This document shows, one piece after another, positions 11,600 through 22,996 of a DNA stretch of 64,000 nt (position 1 is its first letter; every line of letters starts with the position of its first letter). The translations under genes and the position numbers were made by a program. The stretch is from Hippasteria phrygiana (lineage: Eukaryota; Echinodermata; Asteroidea; Valvatida; Goniasteridae), in contig JAZGUH010000414.1 in the NCBI GenBank assembly GCA_037893225.1, positions 124,001 to 188,000 of the forward strand, written 5' to 3'. The notes below the pieces were generated by a model, which was not told the DNA's origin, searched no databases, and saw only the letters and a program-made list of their open reading frames with translations.

Positions 11600-12120
11600 A
11601 TGGTGGTTATTAAACCGCATTTTCACGTTTTAATCACGTAATTTCCATTGGGTTTAGAGGGAACTATGTTTTCACGTTCTAATCACACTTCAAAATCACC
11701 TGTTAATTACGTGAATAAAGTAACATGATTTCCGAAGGTTATAGTAACTGGTGTAGATCACGTTATGTCTACTACTTATTCACGTGACCAAATAACGTCA
11801 ATTTGTGGTGTTTAGAATAGGATATTATTTCGTTTTTGAATACCAATATATCTCATCCTACAGTTACCATCAATTTACTGGTAAAGATCACCTTACTGTC
11901 ACTGGTTATTCACCCAGCCATTTTACTGCTCTATGTAACGTTTTTTTTGGTGTATGAAACGGGTTATTATTTCGTTTTTATAACACCAATTGTTTGGTTG
12001 TACAGTTACCATCAATTCACTGGTGAAAATCACGTTATTATTTGGTGTATATAACATGTTATTTTTTTTGGTGAAACACCAATAGTTTGGGTTGTACAGT
12101 TACCATCAACTGTATGCAGC
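11600..12120. repeat. AATCACG-rich region with short tandem repeats
   Basis: Motifs of the type TTTTCACGTTTTAATCACG and AATCACGTTAT recur. Between about 11868 and 12112 a unit with ACAGTTACCATCAAYT, followed by GGTG and TATTATTTCG, is repeated about three times. Similar CACGTGATT motifs fill 14560-15250. The two stretches may be the two ends of one larger element (see findings). No gene. Confidence 0.45.
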
Positions 12121-12220
12121 AACAGACCAATCAGAACCAAGGAAATGTGTGTAACCGTTTAAAGTAGGATACAAAGCGTAACAATAAAGAAGAGTTCAAT
12201 TTGGCCAAACAATCTACATA

Positions 12221-12890
12221 TGTGACCCGCTCTTCAAAAAGGGCACTTATGTTGCAAAATTTGAAAATAGTGTTTATATATAGCTGGAAAGGCCATTTTA
12301 TAAGCTTTCATACGGTACAAATGTATATGAGACGAATCCGGCAACCAAAATTAGAAGCATTTACTGCGGTGGCGAGGCGCTTGCGTGCGTGTTAGACAAC
12401 GCGCTCGACGCAGCTTCGAACCAATAGGGTGTTTACAACTTGCCAAAATGCGCACGCGACTCAAATTAAAGAACGCGGGCAGCCTGCACGCGGGCGCGGC
12501 ACCACCGTAAAATGGCTTCTTATTTTGTTCGGCGAATTCCCGTATATGTCTGAGGTCTCTAGCATTTTGCAATCACGAGATATTTGGAAATTTGCATGTT
12601 TGTTTTCAGGAATTTCTTGAAATGACTTAAGGAGAAACAAACCATTTACAAAAACAAAAAGCAAAGCAATAGATGGAAGCACTCGACAAAAACACATTCT
12701 TTTTCCAACTTTATTCACTGAAATCAAAGATTTTGGTTATGAAATAATAATATAGGTATCAAAGATGCAAAAAATTCCCTCCCTTCAAAATCACTTGTTT
12801 GAAGAATTTGTCACCCTCTTCACATTGAACGGCCCATAACTCGTAAAAGCATACAGCGACTTATGTGCCCTTTTAGCAGAGCGGGTCACA
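12221..12890. mobile_element. TGTGACCCGCTCT MITE, copy with nested insertion
   Basis: Ends are TGTGACCCGCTCTTCAAAAA and the inverse TTTTAGCAGAGCGGGTCACA, flanked by TA on both sides. The copy is longer than its relatives at 16486-16922 and 29191-29639 because about 225 bp (12320-12545) are inserted. The rest aligns over its length, including the ATGCTAGAGACCTCAGACAT segment (here inverted). No coding region. Confidence 0.8.
12320..12545. mobile_element. GC-rich MITE nested in another MITE
   Basis: This block is absent from the related copies of the host element. It has imperfect inverted ends of about 45 bp, CGAATCCGGCAACCAAAATT on the left and the inverse of AATTCGCCGAACAAAATAAG on the right, both followed inward by GCGGTGG/ACGGTGG. 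It is far richer in GC than its host. It is noncoding. Confidence 0.6.
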
Positions 12891-13202
12891 TATATATGTA
12901 TCAACTACATGTACAATCAACTTTGATTTAAAAGGATTTAGTAATAAAGGATACATATTTTGAATCACACGCACAAAAAATGCCGGCCGGCTAAAGGCAA
13001 GTTCATTTGAAATATAGCATTCCAAAAAAATTAGATGTCCACCCCAGCTAGTCCCAGAGGACGATTCTGATGTTGTGGGCCGGGCACGGGCAGAATACCC
13101 TCTTTCCAACAGCGGACTCCCTCCGAAAGTAGTGCAGTAGGTTCTGAAGACCACAACTGCCGTTTCTGGTACTGGTTGTTCTTTGCTGGGTGAACGATGA
13201 TC

Positions 13203-13345
13203 TGGGCTCTATTTCATAAACATTAGGAATATTCCTATCTATGGACTTAGGAAGAATAATCCTTCCCAAGTCGTGGACTTAGGAAGAATTGTTCTTCCCA
13301 AGTCCCAAGATAGGAATATTCCTAACTTTTATGAAATAGAACCCA
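13203..13345. mobile_element. short palindromic MITE (TGGGCTCTATTTCATAAA)
   Basis: A 143-bp near-palindrome: TGGGCTCTATTTCATAAA on the left, the inverse TTTATGAAATAGAACCCA on the right, and TAGGAATATTCCTA blocks inside both arms. It is noncoding. Confidence 0.75.
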
Positions 13346-14540
13346 GGTTTATACGTACCCCGGCTAAAACTGTCCACTGGGGGATTCACTATAGTCCTCT
13401 GGACTTCTGCAGTGACTCAAAGAATTTGAGACTGTGAATACATGTACCAGAGGGTGCACTTGAGAGCAAAAAAACACCAACAATACATGTACATGCATGC
13501 GTATTGGCTGTAAAACGACTTTGTCTGTCTCTATCCATAACTAAATACAGGGCAAGGGCAATAATAAATTGACATGGCAATATAATCAACAATTATTATG
13601 CATTCAAAATTTAGCTATATCAGCTTGAGCACTCAAAAACTAAATGCATAAAGTACACAGTGCAACAATCACTTAAACTTACTATTTTCAACTCACAATA
13701 TGCACATGTTTCCACATCACATGCACACAATGTACACGTGTAAGTATGCATTAATCCAATTGGCAGTACATGTACCTAAAAACACAACTTTTGTCTAGGA
13801 AAATTAATTCATTGCTTCCCCAAATTACAAGAATGGAATGTCCAGCTATGCAAAATATATAGCTTAATGTGACCAAGTCAAAATCCGGGCTTGACGATTA
13901 AAATCTCTACAAATAGTCTGTTATCCCATGATTTATGCACACTACCCAATTGAACATTTGTTTTACACAGTGTAAAAATCATTTTTTTTAAACCGCTCAG
14001 ATATGGTTAATTTTACATACCTGAGAGCCAACAGTATGCTAAGGAGACTCGGTGATAACCAAAGCACAACATGTAAGGTGATGACAACAAAAAAGCAAAT
14101 TTTACGATGAGATTATCTTGGATAGTTTCGAGCAAAACTGTCAACAAATAAACTTTTGTTGAACAATGGCGAGAAGGTAGCGAGTTCCTGCGGTCGCATG
14201 AGGGCGCTGTTGCAATTTCGCTTTCTGGCATGCACTGCGCAACTCGTAAAAAGCGCTGGGCTGCAATTGTGTTCATAAAATGCATGTTAAATTGTCGTGT
14301 TTATTCCAAAAACACACTTTCTTGACCACAATGTGTAGCTATTTAAGCAATTCCACATAAAAAAAACTATTTTTTGTTGCAAACTGAAGAATCACATTAC
14401 CGGTAGATCTCATGGAGTATACAAAATACAAAATACAAAAACTCACGACAACATCTAATTTGTAGTGTTTAGTAGATTATTGTAGTATTTGTATACTGTA
14501 TCCGTAGTATATAGTAACATGTTATAAGTTGTTTAGCTTA
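13346..14540. other. intronic AT-rich DNA without recognised gene
   Basis: Within POLR3B intron 3. I see no gene, repeat array or paired inverted ends here; short frames such as that at 14013-14285 on the minus strand show no known domain. Confidence 0.4.
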
Positions 14541-14554
14541 CCGATAAAGTAACA

Positions 14555-15250
14555 ATAAGCGCCTTAACGCCTATTACGGGATTATCACGTGTGCAGAAAG
14601 TGATTCGCACCAAATCGGATACACGCAGTTTGACGTGATTTACTTTTTATATCACGCTATTGTCATTGGTTATAAAAGAACGGGCCAATAACGTCATAAT
14701 TATTATGGTTATATTGCCGTGATTTTCACGCAATTGAAATCACGTGACTTTTTAGAGAAAACGTATTAATGCCTATTACGAGATTATCACGTCTTTACAA
14801 AACGTGATTCACACCAAATCGGTTACATACGAGTTTGATATATGCAAAACGTGATTCAAGATCGTTCCAATTATGTTACTATAATGGTAATATTGCTGTG
14901 ATTTTCACGCGATTGAAATCACGTGATTTTCTTTAGAAAATGCATTAACGTCTATTACGAGATTATCACGTCTTTGCAAACCGTGATTCACACCAAATCG
15001 GTTACGTACGAGTTTGATATGTGCAAAACGTGATTCAAGATCGTTCTAATAGCGTTATTATAATGTTTATATTGCCGTGATTTTTACGTGATTGAAATCG
15101 CGTGATTTTTTTAGAGAAAATGCATTATAACGCCTATTACGATAGTATCACGTGTGTGCAGAACGTAATTCACACCAAATCGGTTATGCGAGTTTGGCGT
15201 GATTTTGAGGTGATTTTCACGTTCCACTGTTTATTGGGCGTAACTCAAGT
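14555..15250. repeat. tandem repeat, about four units of about 180-200 bp
   Basis: The block ATTATCACGT...TGATTCACACCAAATCGG recurs at about 14581, 14784, 14964 and 15143. Each unit also carries CACGTGATT or a variant and ATATTGCCGTGATTTT. Units differ by substitutions and small indels, so the array is not young. It is noncoding. Confidence 0.7.
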
Positions 15251-15478
15251 ATTTTAGTATATTCCTAATTAGAAAATTCTTAAAACTTGAGATCCACTCT
15301 ATACCGATTAAAAAATGTTTTTTTTTATTTGTATATTTCAGTTCAATCCAGTATTAAAGTTATCAGTTTAATAAATTTTCATGTTTTATAATTTGTGCAA
15401 TCAACATAACATAAAAGTTAAACAAAAAGGTTCCACTCAAAACGTTGTGGGTGAAGCTGCAAATTGTTGAATTGTTCT

Positions 15479-16330
15479 CTATATTTCAATTTCATTAAAA
15501 CACTTGTACTGAATGAAGGGATATTCTTCTCGGATCTTGGAGACGACACACGAGTCACTCGTACACTTCTTCCCAGGAATCCCCAGCACCATCTTGCCAT
15601 GTGACGATAACCTGTGTGTATGTGCTTTCTGTATGGGAACAAATGGGGAATAAAATTAATCATGACATGACAACTTTTTCAATCAACCCCCCCCCCCCCC
15701 CCCCCTATACACACAACAGATGGGAGGACAAGGGGGTGGTGGGGTGGGCAGGGGGTTGTACAATGAAAGGAACAAAGTGCCAAAAGGTTATTAAATATAC
15801 AGGGGAACAAAGCAGGAAGGTGGCAGAGAGGTGGGAAAAGATTCGGGATAGAAGACAAGTAAGATGCAGATGTGGTGGGAATGAGAAAATTAATGAAAAA
15901 GAGGATAAAATGGAGACAGGGAAAGTAAACAAAAACAAATCACAAAAACATGCACAAGTAAGGTTTCACGAATAATTCCAGAAAAGGAGAGGGGGGAGTA
16001 AACCAATGTAAATAGAAAAGAAGTTGTGTTTTGTGAACGAGTTTCTATTTTATTGTGATATACTGAAATATAATTAAATATTGAAATTTGTTTCCTACTG
16101 GTTTTCGGTTGCATCCTGTCCTTGATTGCCATACTGTAAATGTATCCAACACCATCTGATATGCGCATACAGGATGGAAGTCGGGATGCTCCATTACAAA
16201 ATCCAGGGCAGCTTCGTAAGTCATCCATTCTCTCCACAACCCAATCCAGTTCCTTACAACACACCGCCATTCCCTCGCAACTGGCATTGCTGCACACAGC
16301 AACCACAGGAACATCCGTAATGAAAATAAC
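15479..16330 (-). pseudogene. P2X7 C-terminal-like cysteine-rich domain gene, frameshifted relic
   Basis: Two minus-strand blocks resemble the cysteine-rich intracellular domain at the C terminus of P2X7 receptors, which also occurs in many stand-alone invertebrate proteins. The upstream block (about 16330-16099) reads AVCCKELDWVVERMDD, then in another frame EHPDFHPVCAYQMVLDTFT, and ends at a GTAGGA donor. The downstream block (15611-15479) follows a CACACAG acceptor and reads YRHMARWCWGFLGRSVRV, then after a one-base frame change SCVVSKIREEYPFIQYKCF, to a TAG at 15481-15479. Both splice sites keep phase, but at least three frame changes make this a probable pseudogene, unless the assembly is wrong. 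It lies in POLR3B intron 3 on the opposite strand. The family call is by memory of the motif order. Confidence 0.6.
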
Positions 16331-16485
16331 ATTAACAATTTAGGTATTAAAACTGCAGGTACATGTACGAGTATTCAAGGTTCGTGCTATACTATCATGT
16401 ACTGATGGTACATGTACTGTACGTACCTTTGGGAATTCAAGAAATACAAGCAACAGTGGCCTTTGTAACTAATGGAAACCTCATT

Positions 16486-16922
16486 TGTGACCCGCTCTGC
16501 AAAAAGGGCACATAAGTCGCTGTATGCTTTTACGAGTTATAGGCCGTTCAATGTGAAGAGGGTGGAAAATTCTTCAAACAAGTGATTTTGAAGGGAGGAA
16601 TTTTTTTGCATCTTTGATACCTATATTATTTCATAACCAAAATCTTTGATTTCAGTAAATAAAGTTGGAAAAAGAATCTGTTTTTGTCGAGTGCTTCCAT
16701 CTATTGCTTTGCTTTTTGTTTTTTTAAATGGCTTGTTTCTCCTTAAGTCATTTCAAGAAATTCCTGAAAACATACATGCAAATTTTCAAATATCTCGTGA
16801 TTGCAAAATGCTAGAGACCTCAGACATATACCATATGAAAGCTTATAAAATGGCCTTTCCAGCTATAAAACACTATTTTCAAATTTTGCAACATAAGTGC
16901 CCTTTTTGCAGAGCGGGTCACA
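16486..16922. mobile_element. TGTGACCCGCTCT MITE, copy 2
   Basis: Ends are TGTGACCCGCTCTGCAAAAA and the exact inverse, flanked by TT on both sides. The interior is closely related to 29191-29639. A 96-codon frame across it (16646-16936) belongs to the repeat and is shared by its copies, so it is not a host gene. Confidence 0.85.
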
Positions 16923-17258
16923 TTTTACACACATAATCGAGTGTTTGAGGATAATCATGGTGGATGCGAATATGTTGTCAACCTGGTTAAAAAGACACTT
17001 CTCATGAAACAACTGGCTGCATGATTGATACTGAATTCTCTTGTTATCCCTATTTAAGATGAAGGAATTCAAATATTTCCAAAATTGACAATTTTGGCGA
17101 GTGTGGGGTCGCAGCTACACTAATGCACGTTCATATTAAATATGTAGGCCTACATGTATTACGTGCACGTTGGCCTATAGCCTCCCGTGTGCTTACATGA
17201 ACCAATGAACCAATTTACTGATGTACACATTAATGTTTGAATACAATTTAGTAATTGC

Positions 17259-17541
17259 TTAACCCCTTGCGTACGGATGACGCAAATATGCGCAAAAAAA
17301 CAGTGCCACCAGGCCGGATGACGCAATTGGCCGCCGTTTGTGCAGTTTCAATCCATTGTTGGATTAAACAGTGCCACTAGGCCGGATGACGCCATTGGCC
17401 GCTGTTTGTGCAGTTTCAATCCATTGTTGGATTATTGTGTATAGGTTATGCTTGACTGCACAAACACATTGTAGCGGTTCGCTTGGCTGCCAGAGCCGCC
17501 GCGGCACCCCGACGTCTCCCGGGGTTAAGCCAAGGGGTTAA
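17259..17541 (+). mobile_element. TTAA-flanked MITE (piggyBac-like ends), copy 2 with internal duplication
   Basis: The outer ends are TTAACCCCTTGCGTACGG and CCAAGGGGTTAA. Inside, a block of about 70 bp (AACAGTGCCACYAGGCCGG through CCATTGTTGGAT) is present twice in tandem (about 17299-17435). The right end also has two GGGGTTAAGCC copies in a row (17521-17530, 17534-17543). It is the same family as 11075-11288 and 26474-26694. Confidence 0.75.
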
Positions 17542-17860
17542 GCCATCTTTTGGGCGGATCACCAGTTGTTGCCGAGGCTTCCGTCAACTTCTCCATTGAG
17601 CGATACGCATTGTGCATGCCAGGAATTGTACTGTTCTCAAGCTCCGTTATTGCTGCCGTCTCTCTGGACCTCTGTTCATACATGTTGGGAACAATTACAT
17701 GTATACCGAGTTGTTTCTCCTTTGAGTCAGATAGGGACAAATCTTCTTCTGAAAACTTCAGATGATTTTGCCATGTTTTTCGGTTTGGTCGTACACGCAC
17801 TATACGTATCGTGCATGACGGCTGGCCGGCTGCTGGCCGGCCTTCTGTAAATGACGTCAC
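17542..17860 (-). other. unassigned open frame
   Basis: A minus-strand frame of about 100 codons runs through hydrophilic sequence with a patch of acidic and serine residues (FSEEDLSLSDSKEKQ). It ends inside the neighbouring MITE, which could have truncated it. I recognise no domain. It could be a broken first exon of a gene on this strand or chance. Low confidence. Confidence 0.2.
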
Positions 17861-18003
17861 GGTTCTGTCATCCGGGATACTAGTATAAGTGGGATTTCTT
17901 TAGGGGCGGGGCAACCGGCTCGAAATTTTGCACTTACATGTAAAAAGGTTTGTATTACAATAGAAATGCAAAAGATCAATTAAATATTTATTGATTACAA
18001 CTC

Positions 18004-18374
18004 TAAAGCCTGGTTTCCATATAGTCGTCGTAATCGCCGACAGCGTCGCCGGAGAGTCCCCGATGCAACGCCGATAAATGGAAACGCTTCATCGGGGACT
18101 TTCCCAACATGGACGGCGACAGTCGGCAAAGATCAACCAAGTTCAACTTTGCTGACTGTCGCCGTCGCGTCGTGAGAGTAGGCCCATTCAAATACACGTA
18201 CTGGCAAGTACAAAAAAAACCCATTTCAGTGAGACATTTTCAAGCATTCGGACGCCATTTTGTTAAAAAAGATTCAGCCGAATGACGTCCAGAAACGTCT
18301 CTGCCCGGACGTCTGCGACTTGCCATCTTGCGTGCTGTCGGCGTTCATTGCGATTATATGGAAACCATGCTTTA
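18004..18374. mobile_element. MITE with TAAAGCCTGGTTTCCATATA ends
   Basis: The left end TAAAGCCTGGTTTCCATATA is repeated inverted as TATATGGAAACCATGCTTTA. Inside are paired motifs such as ATCGGGGACT and CTGTCGCCG in both orientations. The ends resemble those at 23496-24192, suggesting related families. It is noncoding. Confidence 0.7.
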
Positions 18375-18550
18375 ACGATGCATTCTTCCATTTCTGTGAG
18401 TTTTGATTTCTATTTCGGTGACCCTTTAAATAATGGCATCAGTTGCAAACCGGAAAAGCAAAACCCTGTAAAGGTCTTATTTTGCATCTACAGCTAAGAA
18501 GACAAAGAGTTTAAATGGCGCCACCAACATTCAGAAAGTGTGTCTCCTTC

Positions 18551-18610
18551 CCCCCCCCCCCCCCCCCCCCCCCCCCCTCACCCTGCAAACAATCCTGGAT
18601 CCACCCCTGT
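18551..18610. repeat. poly-C run at end of degenerate repeat
   Basis: A run of nearly 30 C is followed by CTGGATCCACCCCTG, an ending like that of the hAT-type MITE at 20290-20456. The other end of a possible element was not found. Confidence 0.4.
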
Positions 18611-19129
18611 AGCGTCTGGGTTCGCATACATGTCGTCTTGGATCCTTATGACATGTATGAGTATGGGGGATCATTTGAAATATGTATTTGCATTTAAAAC
18701 GAGTCTAAATGAGAAGATTCCTTTGAAAATGCATGCAGCAGCACAGATTAATCACCCATAATATTTATCATCTTGTATTGAGCATCAACGTGCTTGTTAA
18801 ACTTTGCATAATCCCTTTTGTATTTAAACTGGTAGTTATAAAAACAATCATTTTGTGTTGGTTTGATGCTCATTCAATAGAATGTTGCATGATAACATAA
18901 TGCTACTAGAATGTAGACCATATGTGTATGTTTTTGTTCCTCAGCTAAAATGTATGACTTGTTTGTGATGATACTGTAATAGTTTCAGTTACCATGGTAA
19001 TTGGAAATTACTCATAAGTTGAGTAAATGAGATTCCTTGTTCCTGATATGAGTGGATTGATTTCCATTTTCATTCATGGTATTGTGTCCATCTATTTGAA
19101 ATTTCAGTTGAAACCCATGCAATACCTTG

Positions 19130-19385
19130 CAGTGCTGTAGTCGAGTCCCTGCAAGTCTTTTCACAAGTCCTTTCGCAAGCCCAGTCAGAAGTCCTTTCAT
19201 AAAGCCGGTCACAAGTAACTGGATGAACAATGACAAAGGAATGCCTTTGTCAAAGCTCATTTGAATAGCTTGTGATTGGGATTAGGACTGGAGGGCTTGT
19301 AATGGACGTCCAGGGACTTGTGATGGACGTCCAGGGACTTGTGATGGACGTCCAGGGACTTGTGATGGACTCGACAACAGCCCTG
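19130..19385. mobile_element. hAT-type MITE with 8-bp target duplication
   Basis: Ends are CAGTGCTGTAGTCGAGTCC and the inverse GGACTCGACAACAGCCCTG. The 8 bp before it and after it are both ATACCTTG, the target-site size of hAT transposons. A TGGACGTCCAGGGACTTGTGA unit of about 21 bp is repeated three times near the right end. It is noncoding. Confidence 0.85.
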
Positions 19386-19438
19386 ATACCTTGCACACAT
19401 ACTAATTTGATCTGAGAAAACAATGAGTTAATATCCCA

Positions 19439-19628
19439 CAGTGATGTAGTCGAGACCATCACAAGACCCTGCAAGACCAACGCGAGACCATCGCAAGACC
19501 TTCAGTCTTAATTCAAATCTCAAGCTATTCAAATGAACTGTAATAAAAGCAATTTCCTTTGTCATGGTTTATGCCTGTAACAAGCTGGTCTTGTGCCTGG
19601 TCTTGTGATGGTCTCGACTACATCACTG
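19439..19628. mobile_element. hAT-type MITE, second related copy
   Basis: Ends are CAGTGATGTAGTCGAGACC and the exact inverse. The flanking 8-mers are ATATCCCA and TTATCCCA, seven of eight bases equal. It lies 53 bp from the related element 19130-19385. It is noncoding. Confidence 0.8.
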
Positions 19629-20289
19629 TTATCCCATACAATTGTGTAAATACATGTATTATTTATGATAGTGAGTGTTGTGGTCAAGGACATTTTTATT
19701 ACAAGTACCTTGCTGTGAGTACAAATTTTCGTTCTTGTATAAATATTGCACACCAGCATGAGTACAAATACACATAAATATAAGTATTTTGTGGAGTACC
19801 ATTGCAACCAGTATGATTTTGAGGACGCAAGTACAATACACAGTAGGTATTTTATTTTTGGGGGGGGGGCAAAAATGAAATCTGATGGAGAATGCATACA
19901 TTTTGATACAAGATTTTATGAAAGTTTTGTTCACCAATGAAAATGTAGAGACTTCTTACATATCATGGGTTGTACCAGTACATGTATTAACATACAGGGT
20001 TAGAACAAAAACTGCAAAATCTGTTACATGTCACTGTAACAGGGACACCAAAAAGTCACAATTTTGGACCCAAAATGTATGGAATAACCTACATGTACAA
20101 TGTGGCCAACCCCACCACCTCTGTTGTAGCCCTTTACCTAGAGAGGCATTTAGCATTGCGACTTCCATAAACAAAAACTTTGCACAGATTCCTACATGTA
20201 CTTTGCCGACGACAAAGCGAAACCTTAGGCACAGTAGGGAAAGCTGACAACTTAACTGCATAGAGATTTATTTGTGTAAATATTCTTGT

Positions 20290-20456
20290 CAGTGGCGGAT
20301 CTACGGGGGGGGTTTTGGGGGTTTAAACCCCCCCCCTTGGGCTGAAAAAAAAAAAAAATAACCAGTGTCGGGTGTCGAAAAATCGGCACGCTGGGGTGTG
20401 TAGGCCAATCACCTCAGGTAAACCCCCCCCTTGGGTAAAACCTAGATCCGCCCCTG
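20290..20456. mobile_element. hAT-type MITE (CAGTGGCGGATC)
   Basis: It starts CAGTGGCGGATCTA and ends TAGATCCGCCCCTG, with G and C runs next to each end. CTTGT occurs directly before and after, a shorter match than the usual 8 bp. It lies just upstream of the fourth visible POLR3B exon. Confidence 0.65.
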
Positions 20457-20640
20457 CTTGTATAAATATTCACTTTTTGTGTGTGTAAATATTCATTTTT
20501 AAATTACAATTTATGCATGCGGGTCCCCAATGGAAACCAGTTTTAAACTGTCTGGGCACACCCTGGGTAAAGAAATGCAATAAATAAATAATCATATACC
20601 AGAGTTGATCTTCAGCATTGAGTGATTCATTTGGTTGTAA

Positions 20641-20796
<156 letters not shown>

Positions 20797-21299
20797 TGAG
20801 TGTTTTGCATTGTTTTGCATTGTTTATTTCCATTCATATCCATTCATAAATACCTTTTTTGGTACTAAAAGTCAAAAAAGGGTGTGAAACGCCAACTTGA
20901 TAACCTGCCATGGTGTAACATTTGTATTTCAATGATCATTGACCCTAACCATCCCAAATCTACCAAAATCCAACACCATGTTGCAGTGTATTTTGATGAG
21001 TTCAGGACAGGTACAGCTTGGCACCATTACTTTACTATAGGTAGGGTAATTGGCTCCATTTTGGCACCGAGAGAGGGAGGGTTAATTGAAGAATCACTCA
21101 TTTAGGTGTAGCCACGTGCCTATTAGCTTTTTTTGGTGTAATATTTCACATGCACCACTTCAAATTATAGAGGAATCCAGCCTTTGTTATTGGCTTCTAC
21201 TGGTTGACACAGGCGGCCATTGCTTCCCGGGTTCGACATACCGTCCTTTTGTCAACCCCAAGCTCGGGTGACTGAACACAATCAATGCTTGCAGTCATG

Positions 21300-21629
21300 C
21301 TAATAATTTGGGAGGCTAATCATCCTTACTCGCAGCTGGGATGCTAAATTGCGAAGGATGCGGCTACAACGTGGTTGAGTCGCTGGCACATAAAGGCGCC
21401 TCTGACAGCCGGCCACATCGACCCATATATGACCACGGAGCAAAGCCAGAGATCGAAAGTGTTTGATTTTTTCGGAGGGAAGAAAGCCGGAGAACCCGGA
21501 TAAAAACCCTTGTGGCACAGGAGAGAACCAATGCACAACTCTACTCACATATGGTCCGAGCCGGGAATCGAACCCGGGTCACATTGGTGAGAGGCGAGTG
21601 CTTTACGCACAAAGCCACCCATGCCACCA
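21300..21629 (-). repeat. tRNA-derived SINE, near full length
   Basis: On the minus strand a tRNA-like head (GGCATGGGTGGC ... CCGGGTTCGATTCCCGG) is followed by a body with GTGCATTGGTTCTCTCCTG and CTCCGGCTTTCTTCCCTCC. The head lies at 21629-21555. It is a Pol III-transcribed SINE family, represented again at 1-92. Confidence 0.75.
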
Positions 21630-21815
21630 ATAGCTACTTACTGTACAGGAGTGCATGGCCCCCTGTCAAGGCTGCATTCATCTTGCCCAGAAAAGCATGG
21701 TCGGTTTCATCTGTAGTTGATGTCGATGAATTGAACTACTGCAAACTTTACCTAGTCAGTTTCCCCTGTGGATTGTTTGACGAATTATAAGTTAAAAAGT
21801 CGTATTCTCATTGAG

Positions 21816-22040
21816 TGATCCCCACAATGTCGCTTCCCAGGTTGTATCGTAAAATTGGGTGTGGTCCCTGGCTGTGCGGCATTCTGGGTTTGTGACTTCT
21901 GACTAGCGCCACCCGAACAAAGATGCTGACAATTTGGGAGACCGCCAGCGTAGGGCAAGATAGCTCAGTTGGTAGAGCGCCGGTACGGTGGCCCGGAGGT
22001 CGCGGGTTCGAATCCCGCTCCTGCCAGTTTCTTTGTTCAC
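21816..22040 (+). repeat. tRNA-derived SINE with intact A and B boxes
   Basis: The upstream body has GATCCCCACAATGTCGCTTC, GACTTCTGACTAGCGCC and GGGAGACCGCCAGCGTAG, and the tRNA-like part covers 21954-22025. The latter has a nearly complete cloverleaf: acceptor arms GGCAAGA/TCCTGCC, D arm GCTC/GAGC and T arm GCGGG/CCCGC. The A box TAGCTCAGTTGGTAGAG and B box GGTTCGAATCC are intact. The anticodon loop lacks the usual T before the anticodon, and diverged copies sit elsewhere, so it is a SINE head, not a cellular tRNA gene. Confidence 0.75.
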
Positions 22041-22533
22041 TTTGGTATGCCAAGAATGCATGGGCTGTGCAGCCGAGCGTAAATTTTATGCAAACAATAG
22101 GCATCACACTTGGAGCCCCCCTCCCCCCTTTCATGTGAATAAAAACTTGAAAAAGCTCCATTACACCCCCATTCAAGGAGAATATAGTTGAAACATGAAT
22201 GGATTGAATACGCACATAAATGTGCAATAGACAACCGGCCAGATGATCTTTTTCAAATCGCGGCCATGGCCACCGTCTGTATTCGAGAGGTTAAGTTCGA
22301 AAAGTAAGGCCAGCAAATTTTCTTGATTTATAGTGGGTGTCACTAGAGATTGTGTAACAAGCTGCATTGACATACTATAACGTGATATGCTAGGTCTTAG
22401 TCTTTTTTTTTAGCCCTGACTGGAAGTCAGTGATGCATGACCAGAGCAATGCATCCAAGATATCAATGGAAAGCTTATTACCCCTAGTTTATGATAAAAC
22501 CATCATAATGGTCATGTACATGTATACATGTAG

Positions 22534-22996
22534 CAGGCATGCAACTTTTCCGCGGATCCGCAGATTTCCGCGTTTTTTTAAATCCGACTGTGAAAAAAAT
22601 CCGCGCTTCAGCTCGTTTCTCTCCGTGTCGACCACGGAATCGTCCACCAACATGACCAATATTGCTAGCGCACATCGTCTGGCTCCGTATTTTGTATACA
22701 TACATTACATAGAAAGGTGCAGGACACAGACTCCGTACACATTCTGTCGCGTATATGTATAGTTTTGCCGTTGTATGAACTAGTCGCTATAGTGCCCTCA
22801 ATCGACTACAGACTGATAATCTGGTTCCGCATTGTTTTTCTTCGCGTCAATGAATACAATACAATACAATACATTGGGATACGGACACTATACCTACATG
22901 TACATGTTTGCACAACGTCGTAAGAGCTTTAGCTAGCGCTATACGCGCTTGCATTTAATTTTCCGCGTTTTTGGAAATTGAAGAGTTGCATGCCTG
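22534..22996. mobile_element. hAT-like MITE (CAGGCATGCAACTTTTC)
   Basis: Ends are CAGGCATGCAACTTTTCCGC and the inverse GAAGAGTTGCATGCCTG, with TTTCCGCGTTTTT in both arms. ATGTAG (6 bp) flanks it on both sides. A short relative lies at 30175-30295. Open frames across it are incidental. Confidence 0.7.

Noticed and set aside
15601..15975. 124-codon plus-strand frame as a gene
   Set aside because: It includes a poly-proline stretch from a C run and lysine-rich low-complexity sequence, and overlaps the better-supported minus-strand relic.
16646..16936. 96-codon frame with hydrophobic start as a small membrane protein
   Set aside because: The same frame occurs in another copy of the MITE (29389-29613) and its first half is inverted in a third, so it is repeat sequence.
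21954..22025. Functional tRNA gene
   Set aside because: The anticodon loop lacks the conserved T before the anticodon, the sequence is embedded in a SINE body, and diverged copies are found at 32958 and 4856.
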